Shown here: piece by piece, positions 8,936-17,958 of the stretch
How positions within the stretch are numbered: the first letter of the stretch is position 1
Layout: each line of letters opens with the position of its first letter
Notes under the pieces: model-generated
Told to the model about the DNA's origin: nothing
What the model saw: the letters and a program-made list of their open reading frames with translations, nothing else
The model's database searches: none
Assembly: GCA_017399915.1 (NCBI GenBank)
Contig: JAFQAS010000025.1
Span: forward strand, 28,363 to 92,362
Length of the DNA: 64,000 nucleotides
Source: Muribaculaceae bacterium
Lineage (GTDB): Bacteria > Bacteroidota > Bacteroidia > Bacteroidales > Muribaculaceae
Direction of reading: 5' to 3'
Made by a program: the position numbers and the translations under genes

Positions 8936-9041
8936 TAGGAGAAACAATAGTGCCAATGAGGGCAATATATCAAGTTTGCTTGATTATTGCCGAGTGCAGC
9001 CCATTGAAGACATAGTCAGTACCCCGAAGGGGGGAGGTGGT
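8936..9041 (+). repeat. Long structured repeat unit, copy 3
   Basis: Same 106-base unit as 2945-3050 and 8021-8126, ending CCCC-GAA-GGGG-GGAGGTGGT. Preceded by two arms of the form CCTATTGCCACGCAGTGGATAGG (one at about 8915-8940). Confidence 0.85.
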
Positions 9042-9044
9042 CAA

Positions 9045-9136
9045 ATTAATGCATAATTCACAATGCATAATTCATAATTAATGCGGAGTACGAAATGATT
9101 TTGTCATTCTGGCATTCTGTCAAAATCATTCCGCAT
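9045..9136. repeat. ATTCATAATT array and long imperfect palindrome
   Basis: 9045-9079 is made of ATGCATAATTCA/CATAATT units also found at 2759, 3056 and 8133. It is followed by an inverted repeat: AATGCGG and AATGATTTTG (9094-9103) pair with CAAAATCATT (9121-9130) and CCGCATT. The central bases TCATTCTGGCATTCTGT are the reverse complement of a segment present in forward orientation near 2804 and 3113. Confidence 0.75.
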
Positions 9137-9214
9137 TAAATAAGTTTTGAATTAAAAAAAACTCCGCCCTCTCCCCTTTTTTAGTGTTAAAAATGCGATT
9201 TTTGACAAAAAAAG

Positions 9215-9245
9215 TTTGTGGAGTGAAAAAAACTCCGTAAATTAG
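9215..9245 (+). promoter_or_regulatory. Probable promoter of the secreted protein at 9306
   Basis: TTTG (9215-9218), 19 bases, then TAAATTAG (9238-9245), a one-base variant of TAnnTTTG. The spacer holds a small inverted repeat GGAGT (9220-9224) / ACTCC (9232-9236) which could be an operator. Confidence 0.45.
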
Positions 9246-9305
9246 CACCGTGAAATATATTATCAAAATCAAATATTTTTATTACTAACTTTAAATTTTA
9301 AATTT

Positions 9306-10736
9306 ATGAAGAAATTTTTACTCCTCGGTGCAGCCGTTTTAGGTCTTTCTTCAATGGCATCTGCACAATCAGTAGCTGTTAACGTAAATGACGGCCACAC
9401 TTATGCTACAGACACTGAAACCGATGTTACATGTAAAAGTAAATGGATTATCGACCGCGTTCACACTTCAGACACTTTCATGGGTCTCCAATTCGTAAAA
9501 GATTATGCTACAAAAGCTCGTACAGCTGTTATTGATACTGAACGCAGCAAAATTTATGTAGGTTATTCTAAATCAGCTGTTGTTGACTCTACTTCAAACG
9601 ACTACGCTCACCTCGTAATATTTGACCTCGAAACAGGTAAACTCGAAAAAGAACTTCCTTTGACTTACAATGGTACAGCTATCAACGGTCTTCTTTGTGC
9701 TAACCAAGTAGGTATCGACGACGCAGGTAACGTATGGATTTGCGGTATGTACTCTGATGTTAACGCTAAACCTGCTCAAATCTACGTTGTAGAAGACTTC
9801 GAAACAGGTGCTTGTAAACTCGTTGGCGAATGGAAACTTCCTGATGAAGAAACTGACGCTGCCGGTCGTATCGACTACTGGGACGTTGTAGGTGACATCA
9901 CAGGTGCAAAGTCTAACGCTGTATGTATGGGCGCTGTAGGTACTACTGCTGCTGGTGAAAAACTTTGTCTCTATCGTTGGGAACTTGCTCAAGGTGCAAC
10001 TGAATGGGTAGCTAACGAAGACGACTTCGCCGGTTATGTATCAAACACTGACCTCGCTGAAACTTATCCTGCTGACCAAGTTACTTGGGGACAATCATCT
10101 GCTACTGTAAAAATCGTTGCTGAAGAAGGTCACGTAGGTTCTATGTTCTATGTTGACGGTTTCACAACTTGTCCTTCACTTTACCAAACTTCTCTCACAA
10201 TGGTAGAAAGCTTCGCTTCTGCTACTGACCTCGCTCCTGCTGTAGGTTGTAATGGTGTTAACGAATTCGTACTTGACGGTGACGGAACAGAAAAACCTTA
10301 CATCGCTTACGCAGAAGCTCAATATAACGTATCTCCAGGCTGTCGCGTAAACATCTGCCAACTTGGTGAAGGTATGACCTTCGAAGGCATGCGTAAACTT
10401 TGGAGCGTTCCTGAAGCTGGTCTTGGTGAAGTATCTGACGGTGGTACTCGCGTTCACAATATCGCTATCGCAAAAGAATCAGACGTAGCTGGTAAACAAG
10501 GTGTTTATCTATTGACTTACAAATGTAACAATGGTCTCGGTCTTTATTGTATCGCTGAAGATGGCTTCATTGACAGATTCGTTGATGGTAATGGTGTAGA
10601 AGGCATCGAAATGGACGAAACTATCGATGGTGCAGCTGAATACTACAACCTTCAAGGTGTAAAAGTTGCTAACCCTGAAAATGGTCTTTACATTAAGAAA
10701 GCCGGTAACAAAGCTACTAAAGTTCTTGTTAAATAA
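9306..10736 (+). CDS. Secreted protein of unknown function with YYNLQG-type C-terminal tail
   Basis: A 476-residue exported protein with signal peptide MKKFLLLGAAVLGLSSMASA. The body contains repeated strands such as HLVIFDLETGKLEK, GIDDAGNVWICG and a later AEDGF segment, the rhythm of a beta-propeller, so a propeller fold is likely but not proven. The C-terminal about 30 residues (EYYNLQGVKVANPENGLYI...KVLVK) match the tail of the protein at 3624-7796, a likely sorting signal or anchor. Codon choice is strongly skewed to GCT, GGT, ACT, CGT and AAA, much like pckA in this window, which suggests a highly expressed protein. It is monocistronic: promoter at 9215-9245, terminator at 10762. No enzyme motif is visible. 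Confidence 0.8.
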   Translation: MKKFLLLGAAVLGLSSMASAQSVAVNVNDGHTYATDTETDVTCKSKWIIDRVHTSDTFMGLQFVKDYATKARTAVIDTERSKIYVGYSKSAVVDSTSNDYAHLVIFDLETGKLEKELPLTYNGTAINGLLCANQVGIDDAGNVWICGMYSDVNAKPAQIYVVEDFETGACKLVGEWKLPDEETDAAGRIDYWDVVGDITGAKSNAVCMGAVGTTAAGEKLCLYRWELAQGATEWVANEDDFAGYVSNTDLAETYPADQVTWGQSSATVKIVAEEGHVGSMFYVDGFTTCPSLYQTSLTMVESFASATDLAPAVGCNGVNEFVLDGDGTEKPYIAYAEAQYNVSPGCRVNICQLGEGMTFEGMRKLWSVPEAGLGEVSDGGTRVHNIAIAKESDVAGKQGVYLLTYKCNNGLGLYCIAEDGFIDRFVDGNGVEGIEMDETIDGAAEYYNLQGVKVANPENGLYIKKAGNKATKVLVK

Positions 10737-10761
10737 TAAAAACAACAACTTATATACACAG

Positions 10762-10791
10762 CGAGCAACCCACTTGGGTTGCTCGTTTTTT
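10762..10791 (+). terminator. Intrinsic terminator
   Basis: Stem CGAGCAACCC / GGGTTGCTCG (10 bp), loop ACTT, then six T. Confidence 0.92.
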
Positions 10792-11119
10792 CATACCCTC
10801 ATTTTCTCATCATCTAACAAACATCATCTCAAAAGCACACGAGTCATGAGCGCCCTTACTCTACGAAACAAGATGAGATGAGGATAATACAAAAAACGCG
10901 TAGAACACGGCTCAACTCTTGCTTTCGGCCCTTCTTGCAGCAACAAAATAAATATTATTTTGTTTTTATAATTGGCAAAAAAGGGTGGCAATATTGTTGA
11001 ATGGTAAAATTTATTTTCTCAAAAAAAAAATGTTTTGTAACTTCGCAAGTTGAAAACTAGGCTCATGCCTATCCTTTATATATTAATAGTGAAAATTAAT
11101 AATTTCAAGTAAAAAAGAT
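10792..11119. other. Spacer upstream of the efflux operon
   Basis: No gene is seen in these 328 bases. The 3' part is A/T-rich with a run of A at about 11020-11029 and TAACTTCG at 11038-11045, an imperfect TAnnTTTG that may be the efflux operon promoter. No operator palindrome or divergent regulator gene is visible. Confidence 0.5.
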
Positions 11120-12442
11120 ATGTTTAAGAAAATGGATTTGTTTAAATCAACCGGGGCCGTTCTCTCAGGCCTCGTATTGACAGTTTTATCCTCATGTGGA
11201 GGAGAACAACAAGCTCAACAACAAGGCCAAGCTCCCGAATTAGCCGTTATGACCGTGGGTGTTGGCGACTCAGAGCTTAATCGTAGTTACCCAGCAACTA
11301 TTAAAGGTAAAGCCGATATTGACATTCGCCCCCAAGTGAGCGGATTTATCACTCGTGTGCATGTTGATGAAGGTCAACGTGTTTCTAAAGGTCAAACTTT
11401 GTTTACTCTCGACCAAGTTCAATTTAAAGCAGCTGTAGACCAAGCACAAGCAGCTGTGAACCAAACCAATGCAGCTATCGCACAAGCACAAGCAGCTTTA
11501 AATGTAGCTGAAACAGCTGTTGCGACCGCTCAACTTACCGCCAACAACAAAAAGACGCTTTATGAAAAAAACATCATAAGCAAATATGAATGGGATCTTG
11601 CTGAAAACTCACTTGCTCAAGCAAAAGCCAACCTCAATCAAGCTAAAGCAGGCATCAGCCAAGCAAAAGCCGCTCACGAACAAGCAAAAGCAAGTCTTGT
11701 ATCGGCTAAAAAGAACTTGTCGTATACAGTGGTTACAGCTCCTAGCAATGGTGTTGTCGGTTCAATTCCTAATCGTGTAGGTGCCCTCGCATCTCCATCA
11801 ATGCAGTTGCCATTGACAACAGTGAGCGACAACACAAGTGTATATGTATATTTCGCTCTTAATGAAAAAGATATCATTGCAATGACCAAAAATGGTGCTA
11901 TCTCATTGGAACAAGCAATCGCATCTATGCCTCGCGTGAACTTGCGTCTTGCCGATGGCAGCATTTATGGTTGCACAGGTGAAGTGGCTACCGTATCGGG
12001 GGTTATCGATGCCTCAACCGGTTCGGCTACAGTGAGAGCTCTATTCGACAACCCTGCAGGTATGCTTCGCAGTGGTAGCACCGGAACAGTTCTCATTCCT
12101 TATGTTGAAAATGATGCAATCATCATTCCTCAAAAGGCTACTTTCGAAATCCAAGACCGCAAATTTGTGTATACTCTCAATGATTCAAACAAGACTGTGA
12201 GCACTCCTATCACTGTGTTTGAAATCAACGATGGTCAAGAATATCGCGTGACAAGCGGCCTTAAAGCCGGTGACCGCATTGTAACTGAAGGTATCGGAAC
12301 AACCGTGAAAGAAGGCATGGTTATTAAACCTAAAACAGCCGCTCCTGTTAAACAACCTGCACAAAGCGCACAACAAGCCCCTGCTAAAGCAGATTCTACA
12401 AAAGTTGATTCAACTAAAAAAGACTCAACTGCAAAAAAATAA
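11120..12442 (+). CDS. RND efflux periplasmic adaptor (membrane fusion) lipoprotein
   Basis: A 440-residue adaptor of the AcrA/MexA family, which links an inner-membrane RND pump to an outer-membrane channel. The N-terminus has a lipobox LSSC (Cys26), so it is lipid-anchored. Order seen: beta-strand start, half lipoyl motif (ADIDIRPQVSGFITRVHV), a long Ala/Gln-rich hairpin of coiled coil (about 105-200, repeated QAKA), second lipoyl half (VTAPSNGVVGSIPNRVG), beta-barrel, and membrane-proximal domain (GLKAGDRIVTEGI). The last about 35 residues are low complexity (KADSTKVDSTKKDS). It is the first gene of a tight operon with the pump (42 bases) and channel. Substrates cannot be read from the sequence. 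Confidence 0.93.
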   Translation: MFKKMDLFKSTGAVLSGLVLTVLSSCGGEQQAQQQGQAPELAVMTVGVGDSELNRSYPATIKGKADIDIRPQVSGFITRVHVDEGQRVSKGQTLFTLDQVQFKAAVDQAQAAVNQTNAAIAQAQAALNVAETAVATAQLTANNKKTLYEKNIISKYEWDLAENSLAQAKANLNQAKAGISQAKAAHEQAKASLVSAKKNLSYTVVTAPSNGVVGSIPNRVGALASPSMQLPLTTVSDNTSVYVYFALNEKDIIAMTKNGAISLEQAIASMPRVNLRLADGSIYGCTGEVATVSGVIDASTGSATVRALFDNPAGMLRSGSTGTVLIPYVENDAIIIPQKATFEIQDRKFVYTLNDSNKTVSTPITVFEINDGQEYRVTSGLKAGDRIVTEGIGTTVKEGMVIKPKTAAPVKQPAQSAQQAPAKADSTKVDSTKKDSTAKK

Positions 12443-12484
12443 TCTACAATTAGGATAAAAACAAACAATTATCAATAAATTAAT

Positions 12485-15400
12485 ATGAAACTTGATAATT
12501 TTATTAACCGCCCGGTACTTTCGACGGTTATATCAATATTCATCGTGTTGCTCGGGTTGATTGGGCTCTTTGCTCTCCCGGTAACTCAATATCCCGATAT
12601 TGCGCCCCCTACAATCTCGGTTTCAACCTCCTATACCGGTGCCAACGCACAAACTGTGCTCAACTCGGTAATTGCTCCTCTTGAAGAGCAAATAAACGGT
12701 GCGCAAAACATGACCTACATGACATCATCGGCGACCAATACCGGTGCTGCCACAATCACTGTTTACTTCAAACAAGGATACGACCCCGACATGGCTGCTA
12801 TCGACGTGCAAAACCGTGTGGCAAAAGCGCAAGGTCTACTCCCTGCCGAAGTAACCCGTGTGGGTGTGATCACTCAAAAACGTCAAACATCAATGTTGAT
12901 GGGTATCGCGCTTTATGCTACCGACAATTCCTACCCTGCCGACTTTGTGGAAAACTATATGAAAATCAACATCATTCCACAAATTCAACGTGTGGCCGGT
13001 GTGGGTGACGCGATGGTGCTTGGTGCCGACTACTCAATGCGTATCTGGCTAAAACCCGATGTGATGGCTCAATATGGCTTGATGCCTTCGGACATCTCTG
13101 CCGTGCTCGCCGAACAAAATATCGAGGCTGCTCCGGGTCAATTTGGGGAACAAGGCGGACAAAGCTTCCAATATGTGATGAGGTATAAAGGTCGCCTGGT
13201 TAAACCCGAAGAATTTGAAAACATTGTAATCAAAGCCACTCCCGACGGAGAAACATTATATTTGAAAGATGTGGCAACCGTGGAATTGGGACGTATGAGC
13301 TACGGGTTTGCTTGTAGTGTGAATGGAAAAACAGCCGTAAACGCTATGATTTACCAAATTCCCGGCACAAATGCGACTGAAATTATTAAAAACATCGAGA
13401 AAGAACTTGAAAAGGTTGAAAAAGATCTCCCTAAAGGATTGGCTATCACTGTGCCAATGAACTCAAACGACTTCCTTGAAGCATCAATCAACGAGGTAAT
13501 CCACACTTTGATTGAAGCGTTTTTGCTTGTGTTCTTGGTGGTATACCTTTTCTTGCAAGACCTTCGCTCAACAATCATTCCTGCCATCGCAATTCCTGTA
13601 GCCCTTATCGGTACATTCTTTGTGATGAACCTTATTGGCTTCTCGGTCAACTTGATTACGCTATCGGCTCTGGTACTGGCGATTGCGATTGTGGTCGACG
13701 ACGCCATTGTGGTGGTGGAGGCCGTCCACGCCAAGCTCGATGTAGGCTATAAGTCGGCTCGACGCGCCTCAATAGATGCGATGGGCGAAATTGCCGGTGC
13801 GTTGATTTCAATCACATTGGTAATGATGCTTGTGTTTATCCCTGTATCTTTCATGCCCGGCACAAGTGGTGTGTTTTATCAACAATTTGGTCTCACAATG
13901 GCCATTGCGATTGCCTTCTCGGCGGTCAACGCGTTGACACTCTCACCTGCCCTTTGTGCCGTGTTCCTCAAACCTCACGAAGAACATGAAGAAGGGAAGA
14001 AACGCAACTTCGTAAAACGCTTCCATGTGGCATTTAATGCTGCTTATGACAGCATGCTCGGCAAATACAAAAAAGCCACTCGTTTCTTCGTCAAAGCCAA
14101 AGCATTGGCATTGCTTCTTGTAGCCGGGGCTGTAGCCGTTCTTATGTGGTTGATGAATTCAACTCCATCGGCTCTCGTTCCTAACGAAGATACAGGTACA
14201 ATCTTAGGGGTAGTCGACATGCCTCCTGCCACTTCGCAAGAGCGCACTATCGAATTGCTCAAACAAGTTGATACTATCGTAGCTCAAATCCCGGCAATCG
14301 AAACTCGTGTGTGGGTAAACGGCTTCAGTTTCACCGCCGGACAAGGTCCTACATATGGTATGTTTATCATCAAATTGAAAAACTGGGAAGAACGTACTCC
14401 CGAAGAAAGCTCCGACAATATCATCAAACAATTATATGGTATGGTGGGACAAAAAATCAAGGACGGACGTATAATGTTTATCGCTCCTCCTATGATTCCG
14501 GGGTATTCGGCTACCAACGGGTTTGAGCTTCAATTACAAGACAAAACCGGTGGTGACATTAACAAATTCTTCGGTATAGCACAAGGCTTCCTCGCCGAAT
14601 TGAATAAATGTCCCGAAGTGCAAATGGCATATACTACATTCAACCCCACATTCCCTCAATATATGGTGGATATCGATGTGGCAAAAGCTAAACAAGCCGG
14701 AATAAGCCCACAAACAATCCTCACCACATTACAAGGTTATTATGGTGGTATGTATGTGTCAAACTTCAACCGTTTCGGTAAACTTTACCGTGTGATGATG
14801 CAAGCATCACCCGATGCTCGTGTGTCGCCCGAAACACTTAACAGCATCAAGGTGCGCAATGGCGCAGAGATGGCTCCTATCAGCAACTTCGTATCGCTCA
14901 AACGCATATATGGGCCTGACTTGTTGAACCGTTTCAATATGTTTACATCAATCTCTATCTCGGGTGTGCCTAACCCCGGTTATTCATCGGGTGAAGCTAT
15001 CGCCGCGATCGAGCGAGTAGCCGCCAAAACACTCCCACAAGGATATGGTTTTGAATATGCAGGTATGACTCGTGAAGAAGCCGGTTCATCATCAGGTAGC
15101 ACAACAGGCATTATCTTCGGTTTGTGTCTATTGTTTGTATACTTGTTGTTAAGTGCCCAATACGAAAGTTACATCTTGCCATTGGCGGTAATTCTCTCAA
15201 TCCCATTCGGGTTGATGGGTACATTCGTATTTGCTAAGATAGGTGGTATCACCAACAACATTTATCTACAAATCGCCTTGATTATGCTTATCGGTTTGTT
15301 GGCGAAGAACGCGATTTTGATTGTAGAGTTTGCCGTTGAACGCCGCCGCACCGGTATGAGCATAGTAAATGCCGCTGTAGCAGGTGCCGCCGCTCGTCTA

Positions 15401-15664
15401 CGTCCTATCTTGATGACCTCATTGGCATTGATTATCGGTTTGTTGCCATTGATGTTTGCCTCAGGTGTAGGTGCAAATGGTAACCAAGCCCTTGGTTATG
15501 GTTCGATTGGTGGTATGTTGATTGGTATGATTCTCCAAATCTTTGTGGTTCCCTCATTGTTTGTGATCTTCCAATCAATCCAAGAAAAATTCACTCCTAT
15601 GAAGTGGAAAGACACCAACAACGAAGGCATCGAATCGGAATTAGAACAATATTCACAAAATTAA
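12485..15664 (+). CDS. RND multidrug efflux pump, HAE1 (AcrB-like) family
   Basis: A 1059-residue inner-membrane proton-driven pump, full length for the family. It begins MKLDNFINRPVLSTVISI, the usual amphipathic start followed by TM1. TM4 carries AIAIVVDDAIVVVEAV with the paired Asp of the proton relay, and TM10 has GLLAKNAILIVEF with the conserved Lys. The porter-domain phrase GYDPDMAAIDVQNRV and the NxGxG-like ASGVGANGNQALGYG near the C-terminus are typical of AcrB. Two large periplasmic loops lie between TM1-2 and TM7-8. It sits between the adaptor and the outer-membrane channel (12-base gap), so the set forms one tripartite system. No local transcription regulator is present. Confidence 0.96.
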   Translation: MKLDNFINRPVLSTVISIFIVLLGLIGLFALPVTQYPDIAPPTISVSTSYTGANAQTVLNSVIAPLEEQINGAQNMTYMTSSATNTGAATITVYFKQGYDPDMAAIDVQNRVAKAQGLLPAEVTRVGVITQKRQTSMLMGIALYATDNSYPADFVENYMKINIIPQIQRVAGVGDAMVLGADYSMRIWLKPDVMAQYGLMPSDISAVLAEQNIEAAPGQFGEQGGQSFQYVMRYKGRLVKPEEFENIVIKATPDGETLYLKDVATVELGRMSYGFACSVNGKTAVNAMIYQIPGTNATEIIKNIEKELEKVEKDLPKGLAITVPMNSNDFLEASINEVIHTLIEAFLLVFLVVYLFLQDLRSTIIPAIAIPVALIGTFFVMNLIGFSVNLITLSALVLAIAIVVDDAIVVVEAVHAKLDVGYKSARRASIDAMGEIAGALISITLVMMLVFIPVSFMPGTSGVFYQQFGLTMAIAIAFSAVNALTLSPALCAVFLKPHEEHEEGKKRNFVKRFHVAFNAAYDSMLGKYKKATRFFVKAKALALLLVAGAVAVLMWLMNSTPSALVPNEDTGTILGVVDMPPATSQERTIELLKQVDTIVAQIPAIETRVWVNGFSFTAGQGPTYGMFIIKLKNWEERTPEESSDNIIKQLYGMVGQKIKDGRIMFIAPPMIPGYSATNGFELQLQDKTGGDINKFFGIAQGFLAELNKCPEVQMAYTTFNPTFPQYMVDIDVAKAKQAGISPQTILTTLQGYYGGMYVSNFNRFGKLYRVMMQASPDARVSPETLNSIKVRNGAEMAPISNFVSLKRIYGPDLLNRFNMFTSISISGVPNPGYSSGEAIAAIERVAAKTLPQGYGFEYAGMTREEAGSSSGSTTGIIFGLCLLFVYLLLSAQYESYILPLAVILSIPFGLMGTFVFAKIGGITNNIYLQIALIMLIGLLAKNAILIVEFAVERRRTGMSIVNAAVAGAAARLRPILMTSLALIIGLLPLMFASGVGANGNQALGYGSIGGMLIGMILQIFVVPSLFVIFQSIQEKFTPMKWKDTNNEGIESELEQYSQN

Positions 15665-15676
15665 TAGTTATAGGAT

Positions 15677-17056
15677 ATGACTAACAAATCATTATATCTC
15701 GCAGTAGTAACTCTCAGCATTTCGATGCTGAGCAGTTGCGGGCTGTATAAAAAATTCGAGATGCCTCAAGACGAGAATACTCTCGCTTCGGAATATGCTG
15801 AGGCAAAAAATGCAGAGGTCGATACCACTACATTCGGAAATCTCAAATGGCAAGATGTATTTACCGACCCCGTTCTTGTCGATTTAATCAATCAAGCTCT
15901 CGCAAACAATGTGAATATGCAAAATGCGAAGCTTAATGTCGACATGGCTCAAGCTCAACTCAAAGGTGCTAAATTAAGTTACTTCCCCGCAGTGGCACTT
16001 GCTCCTAACGGTGCGTTTGCTTCTTATGCAGGCAGTGATTTCATCGGTACATACCAAATTCCCCTATCGGTAAGTTGGGAAGTTGATATTTTCGGCAAAT
16101 TACTTAACAACAAACGTAGTGCCGAAGCTACCGTGGCTCAAGCCGAAGCTTATAATCAAGCTGTTCGCTCTCAAATCATTGGCGGTGTTGCCAACTGCTA
16201 TTATGCAATAGCCACTATTCAACGCCAAATAGAGCTTAACCGTGAAACAGCGACATTGTGGGCCGAAAGTATCGAGGTGATGAAAAACCTCAAGCTTGAT
16301 GGACGCATGAATGAAGCTGCTATCGTGCAAAGCACAGCAAACTACTATAACCTATTGGGTGCAATCACCGACATGGAAGTGGCATTAAGCGAGCTAAACA
16401 ACACTATGTCGCTATTACTTAATGTGATGCCTCAAAAATGGAACATCTCATCGGGTGCTTATCTCACAATGCCTAACGTGGTGAGAGCCGGTGTGCCTAT
16501 GGTGGAACTTGCCGCTCGTCCCGATGTGCGTGCTGCCGAAATGGAAGTTGCAAAGGCTTATTATGCTACCAACCTCGCTCGTGCCGCATTCTATCCCGGA
16601 TTGACTATCTCGGCTAATGGTGGATTTACAAATGCTCTCGGTTCGATGGTTGTAAATCCCGGTGATTGGTTTGTGCAATTAGCCGGTTCATTAACAGCTC
16701 CCCTATTCTCTCGTGGTAGAAATATCGCCACTCTCGAAGCTTCAAAAGCCGCACAACAACAAGCTATGAACAACTTTGAATACACCTTGTTGAGCGCAAG
16801 TGCCGAAGTGAGTGACGCCATTACAATTTGCCAAAAGAGCGATGAAAAAGTGAAATTGTTGGACAAACAGATAGAAAATCTTGAGAAATCGGTTGAATAT
16901 ACACAAGAATTATTAACTTTGGGTACATCAACCTATCTTGAAGTGCTCACTGCTCAACAATCACTTTTGGCAGCTCAAATGTCACAACTATCATGCGAGC
17001 ACACCAAAACTCAAGCTGTGATAAACTTATACCAAGCTCTTGGTGGTGGTCGATAA
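15677..17056 (+). CDS. Outer-membrane efflux channel lipoprotein (OprM/NodT type)
   Basis: A 459-residue TolC-superfamily protein completing the RND system. Lipobox LSSC places the lipidated Cys at 21. The protein shows the two repeated halves of this family: DPVLVDLINQALANNVNMQNAKL in the first and ELAARPDVRAAEME in the second, each leading into long alpha-helical coiled coils; FGNLKWQDVFTDP just after the lipid anchor is a NodT/OprM hallmark. Length fits the family. It starts 12 bases after the pump gene, and lpxA follows after 31 bases, so all four may be on one transcript. Confidence 0.95.
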   Translation: MTNKSLYLAVVTLSISMLSSCGLYKKFEMPQDENTLASEYAEAKNAEVDTTTFGNLKWQDVFTDPVLVDLINQALANNVNMQNAKLNVDMAQAQLKGAKLSYFPAVALAPNGAFASYAGSDFIGTYQIPLSVSWEVDIFGKLLNNKRSAEATVAQAEAYNQAVRSQIIGGVANCYYAIATIQRQIELNRETATLWAESIEVMKNLKLDGRMNEAAIVQSTANYYNLLGAITDMEVALSELNNTMSLLLNVMPQKWNISSGAYLTMPNVVRAGVPMVELAARPDVRAAEMEVAKAYYATNLARAAFYPGLTISANGGFTNALGSMVVNPGDWFVQLAGSLTAPLFSRGRNIATLEASKAAQQQAMNNFEYTLLSASAEVSDAITICQKSDEKVKLLDKQIENLEKSVEYTQELLTLGTSTYLEVLTAQQSLLAAQMSQLSCEHTKTQAVINLYQALGGGR

Positions 17057-17087
17057 TTAATGTATAACACCTTAAATTTAAAAGAAT

Positions 17088-17873
17088 ATGATTAGCCCAT
17101 TAGCTCACGTTGACCCATCGGCAAAACTCGGTGAAAACGTAACAATACACCCCTTTGCCTACATCGACAAGAATGTAGAAATAGGCGACGGCTGTGAAAT
17201 TATGCCCTACACAAGCATTATTCGCGGCACTCGCATGGGAAAAAACAACAAAGTATATCAAGGCACCATCATAGGCGCTGATCCTCAAGACTTCCGCTGG
17301 AAAGGGGAGGATACATATTGCTATATTGGTGATAACAACGTGATACGCGAACATGTGATTATCAATCGTGGCATTAAATCTGAGGGTGGGACACGCATAG
17401 GCGACAACACCTTTGTGATGGCAGAATCTCACATTGGTCACGACACCCACATCAAAGGCAGATGTGTGGTAGGTAATAGTGTGATGATTGCCGGTGATGT
17501 TACCGTTGATGAATGCACTATCTTGTCGAGCGGTTCAATCCTACACGAAAAGAGTAAGGTAGGTAAATGGGTGCTCATCAAAGGCGGTTGCCGCATCAGT
17601 GGTAATGTGCCTCCATTCGCAATCTTTGCCCACAATCCGGTGAGCTATTTCGGCATCAATGCCGTGGTGATGCGCAAACATGGATTTAGCGAAGAGGAAG
17701 TTGATGATGTGGCAAAATGCTATCGCCATGTATACCAATGTGGCACCTCGGTGTTCAATGCTTTGCGTCGCATCGAAGCCGATGTTGACGACAACAGAGT
17801 GCGCCAAGAAATCACCAATTTTATCCGCGAAAACAACATGAAAATCGTGGCTATACCCATCGAAGTAGACTAA
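17088..17873 (+). CDS. lpxA: Acyl-ACP--UDP-N-acetylglucosamine O-acyltransferase (LpxA)
   Basis: A 261-residue left-handed beta-helix acyltransferase that adds a 3-hydroxyacyl chain to UDP-GlcNAc, the first step of lipid A synthesis in the cytoplasm. Hexapeptide repeats run from PSAKLGENVTIHPFAYI onward. ESHIGHD contains the equivalent of the catalytic His (His118 here), and GIDPQD/ADPQDF with YQGTIIG matches the acyl-chain region. The C-terminal helices (GFSEEEVDD...YRHVY) match LpxA. Bacteroidales often carry a main lpxA beside lpxC-fabZ and a second LpxA-like gene, so this copy away from other lpx genes, behind an efflux operon, may be the paralog. A terminator follows. Confidence 0.9.
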   Translation: MISPLAHVDPSAKLGENVTIHPFAYIDKNVEIGDGCEIMPYTSIIRGTRMGKNNKVYQGTIIGADPQDFRWKGEDTYCYIGDNNVIREHVIINRGIKSEGGTRIGDNTFVMAESHIGHDTHIKGRCVVGNSVMIAGDVTVDECTILSSGSILHEKSKVGKWVLIKGGCRISGNVPPFAIFAHNPVSYFGINAVVMRKHGFSEEEVDDVAKCYRHVYQCGTSVFNALRRIEADVDDNRVRQEITNFIRENNMKIVAIPIEVD

Positions 17874-17894
17874 CTAACTTCAACCATAACTCAG

Positions 17895-17931
17895 GAGTGG
17901 ACTCATAATTAAATGAGTTCACTCTTTTTTT
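17895..17931 (+). terminator. Intrinsic terminator after lpxA
   Basis: Stem GAGTGGACTCAT / ATGAGTTCACTC with one G-T pair, loop AATTAA, then seven T. Confidence 0.9.
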
Positions 17932-17946
17932 ATGTGATAATTTTTG

Positions 17947-17954
17947 TAACTTTG
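17947..17954 (+). promoter_or_regulatory. recF promoter -7 element abutting the start codon
   Basis: TAACTTTG ends four bases before the recF ATG (17959). With a start site about 5-7 bases downstream of the element, the mRNA would be leaderless or nearly so. The same spacing occurs at 40326-40338. Confidence 0.6.
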
Positions 17955-17958
17955 TGAT

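Noticed and set aside
2759..9079. ATTCATAATT/ATGCATAATT arrays considered as CRISPR
   Set aside because: Units are short, overlapping and without unique spacers, and no cas gene is present.
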